DNA of 64,000 nt from an uncultured Collinsella sp. (GCA_934668875.1 CAKUON010000001.1:242369-306368); one strand, 5' to 3'. Counted from the first letter of the stretch, positions 7,911 through 16,530 are shown. The notes: generated from the sequence alone by a model not told the origin. Numbers and translations: made by a program.

Positions 7911-8687
7911 TTGACGCAGCAATTCACGATTTCCGTACCCCGACCGGATGGGATGCCCATCCCCGTCGTCGTTACCAAAAAGTGCGTCAAGAACTTCAAC
8001 CTACGCGTCACTTCGAGCGGTGAGGTCCACGCCAGCGCACCGCTCGGAGCCACCCGCGAGCGTATCGAAGCGTTTGTGAAGCGCAACAGCGCCTGGATTA
8101 TCAGTCGACTTGCCCAGCGCGAGCAGCGTCAGGCGACGGCACGAGAGCCGCTCAGCCCCTCGTCCATCATTGCACTTTGGGGCAAGCCCATCACGGTACA
8201 GGATGCACTCGATCACAACTTTGCATCACCCGCACCGCGACCCAAACAGGCCACCTTCGCAAGTTTTATGGGTACCGATGAATCGGACGAAGGCCCACAG
8301 GCCAAGCGGCACGCAATCCTCGACGGCCTAACGTCCGATGAGCTCCAAGCCCGTATCGACCAGCTCTATGCAACCGAGGTCACCACGGCGCTGTACGATA
8401 TGGTGCACGCGTACGAAATCGCAATGGGCGTCACCGTGGCCCGCGTCTCCGTGCGCAGCATGAAAACGCGCTGGGGATCATGCACGCCCAAGACCGGCGC
8501 CATTCGCATCGCACGCGAACTTGCCGCCTATCCCATCGAATGCCTCGACATGGTTGTCGCCCACGAGCTCGTCCACTTGCTCGAGCCAAGCCACAATCAG
8601 CGATTCCACGCCCTGCTCGACACGTACTGTCCCAACAATAAAGCTCTGTCGCAGCGGCTCAAGCAGCCACCCCTCAACAAGCTCTAG
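7911..8687 (+). CDS. YgjP-like (DUF45/M48-related) zinc metalloprotease
   Basis: A 258-residue protein of the YgjP/DUF45 group. The zinc-binding helix is VVAHELVHLLEPSHNQRFH (His218-Glu219-His222, third ligand His228). The family block VSVRSMKTRWGSCTPKTGAIRIA lies just before it, and the N-terminal VTKKCVKNFNLRVTSSGEVHASAP is also typical. No signal peptide or membrane helix is visible. Start is TTG after AAGGATAAC. These proteins are found widely as single genes; their substrate is not known. It sits 75 bases after the dipeptidase gene. Confidence 0.85.
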   Translation: MTQQFTISVPRPDGMPIPVVVTKKCVKNFNLRVTSSGEVHASAPLGATRERIEAFVKRNSAWIISRLAQREQRQATAREPLSPSSIIALWGKPITVQDALDHNFASPAPRPKQATFASFMGTDESDEGPQAKRHAILDGLTSDELQARIDQLYATEVTTALYDMVHAYEIAMGVTVARVSVRSMKTRWGSCTPKTGAIRIARELAAYPIECLDMVVAHELVHLLEPSHNQRFHALLDTYCPNNKALSQRLKQPPLNKL

Positions 8688-8693
8688 CGTCGA

Positions 8694-9179
8694 CTAGCGC
8701 ACGCGCTCGATCTCGACGCCGCAGCTTGCCAGAGGCAGGCCAACAGGAGCCCACGGCTTATCGAGCTTTATGCGCACACCAAGCAGCGAGGGATAACGGC
8801 GCAGCAGCATCTGGGCTGTCCCCTCGGCTGCCGCCTCGATGAGCTTAAACGTATGCTCGCGCAGATAGCCATCGACATCGTGGCACACCGAGCCGTAGTC
8901 AATCGAGGCATCCAGGTTATCGTGCTCCCCCGCCGCGCGCAGGTCGGCATAGAGCACCAGAGAAACGATGAACTTCTGACCCAGCGCATTCTCCTCGGGA
9001 TACACGCCATGGTTGGCAAAAACCTCAAGGCCGTCAATGACAATGCGATCGGCATGGCGCAGATCGTCATAGCTCACGTGGGGCACCGCCGTTGCGGTGG
9101 ATATTTCGCCCCTTCCACGGCGGGCGAGCTCGGCGCCTTCAGTCTTGGTTGCATTCTCGGGCAGTTTCTTGTTACTCAT
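8694..9179 (-). CDS. folB: Dihydroneopterin aldolase
   Basis: Converts dihydroneopterin to hydroxymethyl-dihydropterin and glycolaldehyde in folate synthesis. The FolB domain covers about residues 44-160: ADRIVIDGLEVFANHGVYPEENALGQ contains the active-site Glu, and VRIKLDKPWAPVGLP contains the catalytic Lys. The first 43 residues are an unusual low-complexity extension. ATG 9179 follows GGAGACGATCGCG. It is the last gene of a folE-HD-folB unit, 43 bases after the HD gene. The downstream pterin kinase and folP genes are not in the window. Confidence 0.92.
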   Translation of the reverse strand: MSNKKLPENATKTEGAELARRGRGEISTATAVPHVSYDDLRHADRIVIDGLEVFANHGVYPEENALGQKFIVSLVLYADLRAAGEHDNLDASIDYGSVCHDVDGYLREHTFKLIEAAAEGTAQMLLRRYPSLLGVRIKLDKPWAPVGLPLASCGVEIERVR

Positions 9180-9222
9180 CGCGATCGTCTCCTTCGTTTA
9201 GAACCCCGACCGCGCAAACTAA

Positions 9223-9804
9223 CTACACGCGAATCGACAGGTTCTTTTTATCATCGCTCCAGTTGCAAGCATTGCGCGCGGGGCATGCAAAGCAGGCGCG
9301 CGACGCTTTGTCGGCTGCATAGAGCAGACGCTCGAGCGGTTGGCTGTTCACGCGCAGCTTTCGATGGCCCAGAATGGCCGTCTTAATGGCCGCGGCATCG
9401 GCCGGCTCAAACGCCACGTCATCGGGCATACCGCCGAGAATCGCATCAGCGACGCGTTCGCTTGCAACATCATGGGATATACCCGATTCATACTGTTCAT
9501 CTTTGCCGATATCGTGAAGAAGTGCCGTGGCGTAGATGACCTCGCGGTCAAATTCGAGCTGTTCCTCGAGATTCTTGATCCACATAATGCGAGCGACATC
9601 GAGCAGATGGTCAATACCGTGGCGGCAGAAGATGCGCCCCGATTCCAACTGTGCAATGTTGCCCAGGTGCCGCCGGAACAGCCCGTTGGCACAAATGTAA
9701 TCAATGCGAGGCATGGCGCCAAAGGGGGTCAGGCCCGAAGCCATAAAGCCGCGACGCGACGTCCCCTCATCGGTCTTCGATGTAAAGTCGTTGACGACTC
9801 TCAT
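9223..9804 (-). CDS. HD-domain phosphohydrolase
   Basis: A 193-residue protein with an HD metal-dependent phosphohydrolase core: GIDHLLDVARI (first His), TALLHDIGKDEQ (HD pair at 97-98), AILGHRKL and a late Asp in LYAADKASRA. A cysteine cluster near the C-terminus (ACFACPARNACNW) looks like a metal or iron-sulfur site, seen in a subset of these proteins. The start at 9804 lies two bases after the folE stop; an in-frame ATG at 9714 is an alternative. Its place between folE and folB suggests it removes phosphates from dihydroneopterin triphosphate, a step that lacks a fixed enzyme in many bacteria, but this is inference. Confidence 0.85.
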   Translation of the reverse strand: MRVVNDFTSKTDEGTSRRGFMASGLTPFGAMPRIDYICANGLFRRHLGNIAQLESGRIFCRHGIDHLLDVARIMWIKNLEEQLEFDREVIYATALLHDIGKDEQYESGISHDVASERVADAILGGMPDDVAFEPADAAAIKTAILGHRKLRVNSQPLERLLYAADKASRACFACPARNACNWSDDKKNLSIRV

Positions 9805-9806
9805 GG

Positions 9807-10364
9807 TTAGCGGCCCAGCATCCTAAAGAAACGCTCCTCGAGCGCGGGATCGGTCTCAAAGACACCGCGGCGAGCGAGCGTCACGGTCTTGGTGCCGGGC
9901 TTTTGCACGCCACGCATCGTCATGCACATATGCTCAGCTTCCATGAGCACAATCGCTCCCTGGGGAGCGAGATAATCCATGAGGGCATCGGCAACCTGTG
10001 CGCACAGTTGCTCCTGCAGCTGAAGACGGCGGGCATAAACCTCAACCGTGCGGGCGAACTTGGAAAGCCCAGCCACCCGACCGTTAGGGATATAACCAAT
10101 GGCGGCCTTGCCATAAAACGGCAGCAGATGATGTTCGCACAGCGAGTAGAACGTGATGTCGCGCTCGATAACCAAATCGTTCGAAGCGACGGCAAAGGTT
10201 TTGGACAGGTGTTCCTCGGCACTCTGGTCCATGCCGCCGGCGATCTCACCATACATACGGGCAACGCGCGCCGGGGTCTCCAGCAGGCCCTCACGAGTTG
10301 GGTCCTCGCCTATGCCCTCAAGCAACAGCTTAATGGCGGCCTCGACTTTTTCCTGATCGACCAT
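9807..10364 (-). CDS. folE: GTP cyclohydrolase I
   Basis: Opens GTP to dihydroneopterin triphosphate, the first step of folate synthesis. The 185-residue protein shows the zinc and active-site block [33 protein letters not shown], and the second zinc cysteine in [11 protein letters not shown]. The N-terminal [32 protein letters not shown] is typical. It is the first gene of the folE-HD-folB unit. Confidence 0.97.
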   Translation of the reverse strand: MVDQEKVEAAIKLLLEGIGEDPTREGLLETPARVARMYGEIAGGMDQSAEEHLSKTFAVASNDLVIERDITFYSLCEHHLLPFYGKAAIGYIPNGRVAGLSKFARTVEVYARRLQLQEQLCAQVADALMDYLAPQGAIVLMEAEHMCMTMRGVQKPGTKTVTLARRGVFETDPALEERFFRMLGR

Positions 10365-10430
10365 CTGGGCCTCACTTTTCCGATTTCACGTTCGCGCTAT
10401 GGTACCACGCCCTCCGGCATCGACCACAAG

Positions 10431-11012
10431 CTACATAGTATGGGTCGAATAGACCGGATCATCACGCCAAAGTTCAACCGCATCACAAAGCGCAACGCCC
10501 TCGCGCTCAGCACGGGCACGCGTGGCATTCATATCGATCACGCGCTGGTTACTCGAGCCCCTAAAACGCAACGAGATATCGTACAGATCTTGAACAAACG
10601 GGCCGTCCACCAACATGTCAAGGCAGGCAAGGATACGGTCCGTCACCTCGGTATGATGACGACCGCCCGGCATAAGCTCCTCGAGCGCATCACCGGTAAA
10701 GCACCAAATAGTCTTCCCCGACTCTACTGGATAGGCAGCGCGAACACGCTCGATAAAGTCAACAAGTCCGGCCTGATTCTCGGGCTCCATAGGCTCGCCA
10801 CCCAGAATCGTCAGGCCATCAATAAAGGGATGGTCAAGACTCTCGATAATCTTGTCCTCGACGGCGTGATCGAACGGCTCGCCCGCAGCAAAGTCCCACG
10901 CGACAGAGTTAAAGCAGTTCTTGCACCCACGACGGCACCCACTCACAAACAGAGAAGTACGAACACCTTCCCCATCGGCAATGTCGAAATACTTAATGTT
11001 CGCGTAGTTCAT
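10431..11012 (-). CDS. nrdG: Anaerobic ribonucleotide reductase activating enzyme
   Basis: Radical SAM enzyme that installs the glycyl radical on NrdD. The 193-residue protein has the CxxxCxxC cluster motif in SGCRRGCKNCFN and the GGEPMEPENQ SAM-binding block. ATG 11012 (MNYANIKYFDIADGEGVR) follows GGAAGGTTACTT; the frame runs open for 88 more codons upstream, but that stretch is the structured intergenic DNA. nrdD lies 430 bases upstream on the same strand. Confidence 0.95.
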   Translation of the reverse strand: MNYANIKYFDIADGEGVRTSLFVSGCRRGCKNCFNSVAWDFAAGEPFDHAVEDKIIESLDHPFIDGLTILGGEPMEPENQAGLVDFIERVRAAYPVESGKTIWCFTGDALEELMPGGRHHTEVTDRILACLDMLVDGPFVQDLYDISLRFRGSSNQRVIDMNATRARAEREGVALCDAVELWRDDPVYSTHTM

Positions 11013-11026
11013 AAGTAACCTTCCTG

Positions 11027-11116
11027 GGGGTCTGGAGTATATCATCCCGTCCTCAAACAGCTTCGCTCGCTGCGCTCGCTGCAGAACTGCGGGCGGGACG
11101 ATATACTCCAGACCCC
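11027..11116. repeat. Long inverted repeat, 26-bp arms
   Basis: Arms 11027-11052 and 11091-11116 pair over 26 bases with two non-Watson-Crick positions; the outer 16 (GGGGTCTGGAGTATAT) are perfect. The 38-base loop has a tandem CGCTCGCTG repeat. No T-run follows on either strand. It starts 14 bases before the nrdG start. Confidence 0.75.
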
Positions 11117-11297
11117 TCGCGAGCGATACTCGGTGAACGAAGCGAACATCGAGTATAGGGTTCGAGGTCCAATAAAAACTGGGTTGCAGCTCAACCGTCG
11201 TCACAAGCAAAACGTTGTTGCAAGTCAACTCATTTCCGCTAAGAACTTCGAGGAGCGAGCAGACCGCATGCTGCATCTCAGCTACATCAACTTGGCC

Positions 11298-11427
11298 GCC
11301 CCGTAGCGAGGCCCCGGACCTTTGCTCGATATGAGTTCCGCACGAACAGGAGGCGCCAGTGGCGCCTCCGTCGTGAGCCAGGACTGTCCGAAATAGCGAG
11401 TAAAGGTCCGGGGCCTCGCTACGGGGC
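11298..11427. repeat. Nested palindrome, 26-bp perfect outer stem plus inner hairpin
   Basis: Arms 11298-11323 and 11402-11427 (GCCCCGTAGCGAGGCCCCGG and on) are perfectly complementary over 26 bases, with further pairing inside. The interior has a second hairpin with a 9-bp stem GGAGGCGCC/GGCGCCTCC (11349-11357, 11361-11369), bracketed by CACGA/TCGTG. It begins 15 bases after the nrdD stop and may end that transcript, although there is no T-run. Confidence 0.75.
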
Positions 11428-11442
11428 AGCCTGGGATGGTTA

Positions 11443-13665
11443 TTAGAGATGCAGCACGCGGTCGCGGATCTCCTCGGTTCGACCCTGGTTCCAGAATTGG
11501 GTACCGATGTAGCCGCACGTACGACGAGCGACGTTCATCTTCTCCTGGTCACGATTGCCGCAGTTGGGGCACTCCCACACCAGCTTGCCGTCATCCTCGA
11601 CAATCTTGATCTCGCCATCGTAGCCGCACACCTGGCAGTAGTCGCTCTTGGTGTTGAGCTCGGCGTACATGATGTTGTCGTAGATGTACTGCATCACGCG
11701 AATGACAGCCTTGAGGTTGTCCTGCATGTTGGGAACCTCGACGTAAGAGATGGCGCCGCCCGGCGAAAGCTGCTGGAACATGCCCTCGAACTTGAGCTTG
11801 TCGAATGCGTCGATCTCCTCGGACACGTGGACGTGGTAACTGTTGGTGATGTAGCCCTTGTCCGTCACGCCCGGGATAATGCCAAAACGACGCTGCAGGC
11901 ACTTGGCGAACTTGTAGGTCGTCGACTCAAGCGGGGTACCGTACAGCGAGAAGTCAATATCGCTTTCGGCCTTCCACTCGGCGCACTTGTCGTTCATGCG
12001 CTGCATGACGGCCATGGCAAAGGGCGTGCCCTCCTTCTCGGTGTGGCTGTGGCCCGTCATGTACTTGACGCACTCATACAGGCCGGCATATCCCAGGCTG
12101 ATGGTGGAATAGCCGCCCACGAGCAGCTTGTCGATCGTCTCGCCCTTCTTCAGGCGAGCGAGGGCACCGTACTGCCACAAAATCGGTGCGGCGTCAGAGA
12201 GCGTACCCATCAGGCGCTCATGACGGCACAGCAGGGCACGATGGCACAGTTCGAGGCGCTCGTCGAAGATCTTCCAGAACTTGTCCATGTCCTGATGCGA
12301 GCTCAGCGCGACATCGGGCAGGTTGATGGTCACAACGCCCTGGTTAAAGCGACCGTAGTACTTGGGCTTGTTCGGGTCATAGTTCAGCGCGTTGGCCACA
12401 TTGTTAAATCCGTTACCGGAGCGGTCGGGCGTCAAGAAGCTGCGGCAACCCATGCAGGTGTAGCAATCGCCGTTGCCGGCGGTCTCGCCCTTAGACAGCT
12501 TGAGCTCGCGCATCTTCTTCTCGGAGATGTAGTCGGGCACCATGCGCTTGGCGGTGCACTTGGCAGCCAGCTGGGTCAGGTAGAAGTACGGGGAATTCTC
12601 GTGAACGTTATCGTCCTCGAGTACATAGATAAGCTTGGGGAATGCCGGGGTAATCCACACACCGGCTTCGTTCTTAACGCCCTCATAGCGCTGACGAAGC
12701 GTCTCCTCCACGATCATGGCAAGGTCGTGCTTCTCCTGCGCTGAGCGAGCCTCGTTGAGATACATAAAGACCGTCACAAACGGCGCCTGGCCGTTTGTGG
12801 TCATAAGGGTCACGACCTGATACTGAATCGTCTGGACGCCGCGACGGATCTCGTCACGCAGACGGTCCTCAACGACCTCACGGACCTTTTCGGCAGATGC
12901 CGAAACACCGAGCTCCTCGAGCTCGCGGGCAACCTCGCCGCGAATCTTTTGACGGCTCACCTCAACAAAGGGGGCGAGATGGGTCAGCGAAATAGACTGG
13001 CCGCCGTACTGGGAGGAAGCAACCTGGGCGATAATCTGCGTCGCGATGTTGCAGGCAGTCGAGAAGCTGTGCGGCTTCTCGATCAGCGTGCCCGAGATAA
13101 CGGTGCCGTTCTGGAGCATGTCCTCCAGGTTCACCAGGTCGCAGTTATGCATGTGCTGGGCAAAGTAGTCGGAATCGTGGAAGTGGATCAGGCCCTCATT
13201 GTGGGCATCCACGATCTCCTGGGGCAGCAGCACACGCTGAGTCAGGTCCTTGGAAATCTCGCCGGCCATATAGTCACGCTGGACGGAATTGACGGTCGGG
13301 TTCTTGTTAGAGTTCTCCTGCTTGACCTCTTCGTTATTGCACTCGATCAGCGACAGAATCTTGTCGTCGGTCGTGTTCTTCTGGCGCTTCAGGCTCTGAA
13401 CATAGCGATAGATGATGTAGTGGCGGGCAACCTCGTAGCAGTCGAGACGCATGATCTCGTCCTCGACCAAATCCTGGATCTCCTCGACCGAAACGGTGTG
13501 GCCCGCGTTCTCGCATGCCTCGGCGACGTTTTGCGCCGCGTAAACCACCTGGCGGTCGGTAAGACGAGAGCTCTCCTCGACCTCCAAGTTGGCGGCGCGG
13601 ATGGCATTGACGATCTTATCGATGTCAAAGACAACCTCGGTGCCGCTGCGCTTGATGATCTTCAT
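11443..13665 (-). CDS. nrdD: Anaerobic (class III) ribonucleoside-triphosphate reductase
   Basis: Makes deoxynucleoside triphosphates without oxygen through a glycyl radical. The 740-residue protein begins with an ATP-cone regulatory domain (MKIIKRSGTEVVFDIDKIVNAIRAA). The catalytic barrel follows, with conserved GDCYTCMGCRS in the middle. The zinc site near the end is CQVC and CPNC, and the glycyl radical loop RRTCGYIGTQFWNQGR is intact. ATG 13665 follows AGAGGCAAGAGG. Two NrdR boxes flank its promoter. nrdG is downstream on the same strand. Confidence 0.97.
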   Translation of the reverse strand: MKIIKRSGTEVVFDIDKIVNAIRAANLEVEESSRLTDRQVVYAAQNVAEACENAGHTVSVEEIQDLVEDEIMRLDCYEVARHYIIYRYVQSLKRQKNTTDDKILSLIECNNEEVKQENSNKNPTVNSVQRDYMAGEISKDLTQRVLLPQEIVDAHNEGLIHFHDSDYFAQHMHNCDLVNLEDMLQNGTVISGTLIEKPHSFSTACNIATQIIAQVASSQYGGQSISLTHLAPFVEVSRQKIRGEVARELEELGVSASAEKVREVVEDRLRDEIRRGVQTIQYQVVTLMTTNGQAPFVTVFMYLNEARSAQEKHDLAMIVEETLRQRYEGVKNEAGVWITPAFPKLIYVLEDDNVHENSPYFYLTQLAAKCTAKRMVPDYISEKKMRELKLSKGETAGNGDCYTCMGCRSFLTPDRSGNGFNNVANALNYDPNKPKYYGRFNQGVVTINLPDVALSSHQDMDKFWKIFDERLELCHRALLCRHERLMGTLSDAAPILWQYGALARLKKGETIDKLLVGGYSTISLGYAGLYECVKYMTGHSHTEKEGTPFAMAVMQRMNDKCAEWKAESDIDFSLYGTPLESTTYKFAKCLQRRFGIIPGVTDKGYITNSYHVHVSEEIDAFDKLKFEGMFQQLSPGGAISYVEVPNMQDNLKAVIRVMQYIYDNIMYAELNTKSDYCQVCGYDGEIKIVEDDGKLVWECPNCGNRDQEKMNVARRTCGYIGTQFWNQGRTEEIRDRVLHL

Positions 13666-13890
13666 CCTCTTGCCTCTTTCGCATCGTAGCCTCATTGCGC
13701 TTCAGAGCCAAACGATGCCCGGCAGGGCTTGCCCCTGTCTTGCGGCGCCGTCGCGCAATCTGTGTTCTCGATAAACCATAAGCCTCCATGCGGACATTCC
13801 CAGGAGCCGATCAAGCGGCTCAAGGACACGTTCAAAAGAGGCAGTTAAGGTCTTCGTTCTCTGTCCGCCATCTATCATACGACAAAGAGG

Positions 13891-13906
13891 CATCTATATC
13901 CTGTAT
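13891..13906. promoter_or_regulatory. NrdR box, promoter-proximal
   Basis: CATCTATATCCTGTAT keeps the CTATAT and TGT core of the NrdR consensus and overlaps the -10 box. Its start is 32 bases from the start of the second box, the three-helical-turn spacing seen for NrdR pairs. Confidence 0.6.
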
Positions 13907-13922
13907 TCTTTTTTTAGGTCAA
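13893..13922 (-). promoter_or_regulatory. Promoter of nrdD
   Basis: On the minus strand TTGACC (13917-13922), an 18-base spacer and TATAGA (13893-13898). It gives an untranslated leader of about 220 bases. Both NrdR boxes touch it. Confidence 0.7.
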
Positions 13923-13938
13923 ACACAACATATAGTGT
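13923..13938. promoter_or_regulatory. NrdR box, promoter-distal
   Basis: ACACAACATATAGTGT matches the NrdR consensus at all but one position and is bounded by the palindrome AAACAC/GTGTTT. It lies directly upstream of the nrdD -35 box. NrdR is an ATP-cone repressor of ribonucleotide reductase genes; its own gene is not in this window. Confidence 0.75.
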
Positions 13939-14291
13939 TTCAGCAGGTCAAAGCAATTAGTCATTTTGCAGACGCATTAAAAATGAAGGGCTCTTGGCAG
14001 AGTGCTAAAACGTTATCAGCTCGACTACCTGCACGGCAGTTTTGAAACCCCCTCAACCGCGCCGCTGACAAATCCTACCAAAACCAAGCCGCTCACGCCA
14101 AAAGAATCCAAAAGATTATGCTTGACCAACATGTTGCGGTCGTGCCTTGCCGTGCCTCATGCAACCGCGGCACGAATCCTTAAAAGATATGTGTATGCAA
14201 ACGGAGAAGATGAGAGTTTCCTCGGATGACTACTGAGAAGCATCCCGGAAGATCAAAAACTCGAAATTTGGCGACCCATTTGGCGACCAAA
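13939..14291. other. Intergenic stretch without a supported gene
   Basis: AT-richer than its surroundings. A 75-codon frame on the plus strand (14002-14229) has no convincing ribosome-binding site and no recognisable product. Two near-identical GGCGACC words lie at 14270 and 14282. The block may be remnant DNA at a tRNA-adjacent integration site, but no integrase is present. Confidence 0.4.
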
Positions 14292-14326
14292 ACAAAACAG
14301 CCCAGAGGACATAGCCTCTGAGCTGC
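14292..14326 (-). terminator. Terminator of the tRNA-Gly/tRNA-Val unit
   Basis: An 11-bp stem with one mismatch (CAGCCCAGAGG at 14298 onward with CCTCTGAGCTG), followed on the minus strand by TGTTTTGTTTT. It lies eight bases after the tRNA-Val CCA end. Confidence 0.75.
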
Positions 14327-14333
14327 GAACATT

Positions 14334-14408
14334 TGGTGGGCGTTAGAAGATTTGAACTTCTGACCTCTTCCGTGTCAGGGAAGCGCTCTCCCCCTGAGCT
14401 AAACGCCC
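14334..14408 (-). tRNA. tRNA-Val (GAC)
   Basis: 75-base cloverleaf with encoded CCA. Acceptor GGGCGTT/AACGCCC, anticodon stem CTTCC/GGAAG with loop CTGACAC (anticodon GAC), T arm AGAAGTTCAAATCTTCT. It is second in the unit after tRNA-Gly. Confidence 0.96.
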
Positions 14409-14411
14409 AAA

Positions 14412-14487
14412 TGGAGCGGACAACGGGGCTCGAACCCGCGACCCCAACCTTGGCAAGGTTGTGCTCTACCAACTGAGCCATGTCCGC
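14412..14487 (-). tRNA. tRNA-Gly (GCC), copy 1
   Basis: 76-base cloverleaf with encoded CCA. Acceptor GCGGACA pairs with TGTCCGC, anticodon loop TTGCCAA (GCC), T arm CGGGTTCGAGCCCCG. Identical to the two copies at 16531 and 16757. Three bases separate it from tRNA-Val. Confidence 0.97.
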
Positions 14488-14499
14488 TTACGAGGATTA

Positions 14500-14545
14500 A
14501 TCTTACGCGATACCCGTATCCTATGCAAGAACTTTTTTGAAAAGT
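14500..14545 (-). promoter_or_regulatory. Promoter of tRNA-Gly/tRNA-Val with upstream A-tract dyad
   Basis: Minus strand: dyad ACTTTTCAAAAAAGT (14531-14545), -35 TTGCAT (14523-14528), 17-base spacer, -10 TAAGAT (14500-14505), then tRNA-Gly 12 bases on. The same design precedes the other two tRNA units. Confidence 0.75.
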
Positions 14546-14619
14546 TTTGCGATACCCTCGCGAAGGCATCAGCCGTCACGAAAGGCGCGGACAAACGCAG
14601 ACTCGCAACGAGATGCCCC

Positions 14620-16353
14620 CTATATCTCGCCGAGCATAATCCAGGCCGAGCTATCCTGCGCGAGCTTGCCGTCTGCAAGCGGTGATGAGGTGAGCAGGAC
14701 CCTGCCCGCCGGCAGCTCCACGGGTGCTGCACCGAAGTTCGTCACACACGCCCAGCCGTTGTCGCGGCGATAGGCGATGACGCCGCCCCCAGCGCCCTCG
14801 GCACCATCCGCAAGGCCGGTGCGCCCGTCAAGATCGAGCCACGCAAGATCGTTGGCGCACCCGCGCAGCTTGCGCCGCAGCCAGAGGGCGTCACGATAGA
14901 GCGCAAGCATCGATGTTGGGTCCGCTTCTTCCCTATCGGCAGCGTAATCGGAAAACCATGCAGGCTGCGGCAGATGGGGCGCCGCATCGGCGTCCGCCGG
15001 TGAAAACCCAAACGATCCGCCCTGCGTGGGATCGTCCGCTGCCACCCACGGCAGGGGCACGCGGCAGCCGTCGCGCCCCTTCTCGCGCTTCGGTCCGTGC
15101 GTATTGGTCGCAGTAGGATCTTCGAGTGCAGCCCACGGAATGTCAGCCACCTCAAAAAGGCCGAGCTCCTCACCCTGATACACGTATGCCGAGCCCGGAA
15201 GCGCCAGCTCGAGCAAAAGGGCCGCCCGCGCGCGGCGCTCGCCGAGTTCACGGTCCTCGTCATAAGACGACCCGTCGCGTAAGAGCCAGTCGAGCGCAAT
15301 CTGGTGATAGCGCGTCGCCTTGATTTGCGGCAGGGCATAGCGCGTCGCCACGCGCGGCACGTCGTGGTTGGAAAGTACCCAGGTCGAGGCGGAGTCGGAT
15401 TCGATGGCCGCCTTCAAGCCCTCCTCGATTGCAGCGTGCATGTCATCATAGGTCCAAGTGGCCTTGGCGAACTCAAAGTTGAATGTCTGGCCAAGCTCGC
15501 TGGGGCGCGCGTAGAGATACTGGCGTTCGGGCAGCACCCACGCCTCGGCAACGGCGCTGCGTGGCGGATCATAGCGGTCGAACACGCGGCGCCACTCGCG
15601 ATAGATCTCGTGGACCTCGTTGCGGTCCCACAGCGGATGGGTGCCGTCCTCAACCATGTCATCGCCCTCGGCGAGATGCCACCGGTCAAGATCATCGCGG
15701 TCGAGATCCTTGGCGAGACCGTGCGCTACATCAATGCGAAAGCCATCGACGCCTCGATCGCTCCAAAACGCCAGGACGTCGCAAAAGAACGCGCGAACTT
15801 CGGGGCACGACCAGTCAAAGTCCGGCTGCTCGGGCGTAAACATGTGCAGATACCATTGACCGTCCGCGACGCGCGTCCAGGCGGGGCCGCCAAAGTTGGC
15901 ATTCCAATTGGTGGGAGGCAGCTCGCCGTGCTCGCCGCGACCATCGCGGAAGATATAACGGGCGCGCTCGGGCGATCCAGGGCCGGCGGCAAGAGCGGCT
16001 TTGAACCAGGGGTGCTGGTTAGATGAATGGTTGGGCACGATGTCGACGATGACCTTGATGCCGCGCGCGTGAGCCGCAGCGATCATGTCATCGAAGTCGC
16101 CAAGCGAGCCGAGACGTGGGTCGACGTCGCAGTAGTCCGCCACATCATAGCCGCCATCGACGAGAGGCGATGGGTAAAACGGGCTCAGCCAGATGGCCTC
16201 GATACCCAGCCGCTCAAGATAGTCCATCTGCTGGGTAATGCCCGCGATATCGCCCAGACCCGAACCAGTCGAATCCTTAAACGAGCGCGGGTAAATCTGA
16301 TAGATCGCGGCATCGGACATCCATGAGCGCGACGAGAACTTTTCTGTAGCCAT
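14620..16353 (-). CDS. GH13 alpha-glucosidase / oligo-1,6-glucosidase
   Basis: A 577-residue glycoside hydrolase of family 13. The barrel starts at AAIYQIYPRSFKDSTGSGLGDIAGI. The nucleophile Asp is in GFRIDVAHG, the acid/base Glu in AEAWVLPERQ, and the third Asp in VLSNHDVPR. AEAWV and the LGQTFNFEFAKATW segment resemble actinobacterial GH13_30-type alpha-glucosidases. There is no signal peptide, so it acts in the cytoplasm on imported oligosaccharides. ATG 16353 follows AGGGAGACTCATCCC. It stands alone between two tRNA units; no sugar transporter is adjacent. Confidence 0.93.
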   Translation of the reverse strand: MATEKFSSRSWMSDAAIYQIYPRSFKDSTGSGLGDIAGITQQMDYLERLGIEAIWLSPFYPSPLVDGGYDVADYCDVDPRLGSLGDFDDMIAAAHARGIKVIVDIVPNHSSNQHPWFKAALAAGPGSPERARYIFRDGRGEHGELPPTNWNANFGGPAWTRVADGQWYLHMFTPEQPDFDWSCPEVRAFFCDVLAFWSDRGVDGFRIDVAHGLAKDLDRDDLDRWHLAEGDDMVEDGTHPLWDRNEVHEIYREWRRVFDRYDPPRSAVAEAWVLPERQYLYARPSELGQTFNFEFAKATWTYDDMHAAIEEGLKAAIESDSASTWVLSNHDVPRVATRYALPQIKATRYHQIALDWLLRDGSSYDEDRELGERRARAALLLELALPGSAYVYQGEELGLFEVADIPWAALEDPTATNTHGPKREKGRDGCRVPLPWVAADDPTQGGSFGFSPADADAAPHLPQPAWFSDYAADREEADPTSMLALYRDALWLRRKLRGCANDLAWLDLDGRTGLADGAEGAGGGVIAYRRDNGWACVTNFGAAPVELPAGRVLLTSSPLADGKLAQDSSAWIMLGEI

Positions 16354-16490
16354 GGGATGAGTCTCCCTTGCAACGAGGTTTTGCGAGATGCCCTCGATGA
16401 TACGCCCAAAGCGGACATTCGCGGCAAACAACGCCACGGCCACGCCCCAAACGCTCGCTCCCTCTCGGGTTCGAGCCCAGACGACGGGTA

Positions 16491-16522
16491 CGAAAAAGCC
16501 CGGCTACCGTAGTAGTCGGGCT
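16491..16522 (-). terminator. Terminator of the Gly-Cys-Gly tRNA unit
   Basis: AGCCCGGCTA (16497-16506) with TAGTCGGGCT (16513-16522), one wobble, followed on the minus strand by TTTTTC. It begins nine bases after the last tRNA-Gly. Confidence 0.85.
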
Positions 16523-16530
16523 GTTACGCT

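Larger units (their letters stand above)
11013..11442. other. 430-bp nrdD-nrdG intergenic region rich in palindromes
   Basis: No gene found. It holds two long nested inverted repeats (11027-11116 and 11298-11427) and, between them, a 7-base pair ATACTCG (11126-11132) with CGAGTAT (11150-11156). A reading frame extends from nrdG into it but has no start context. Confidence 0.6.

Noticed and set aside
13702..13893. 63-codon minus-strand frame before nrdD
   Set aside because: Lies within the predicted untranslated leader downstream of the nrdD promoter, lacks a ribosome-binding site and shows no domain.
14002..14229. 75-codon plus-strand ORF between nrdD and the tRNA unit
   Set aside because: GTG start without a Shine-Dalgarno, no recognisable domain, AT-rich and codon use unlike neighbours. 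Could be a remnant; not enough to call a gene.
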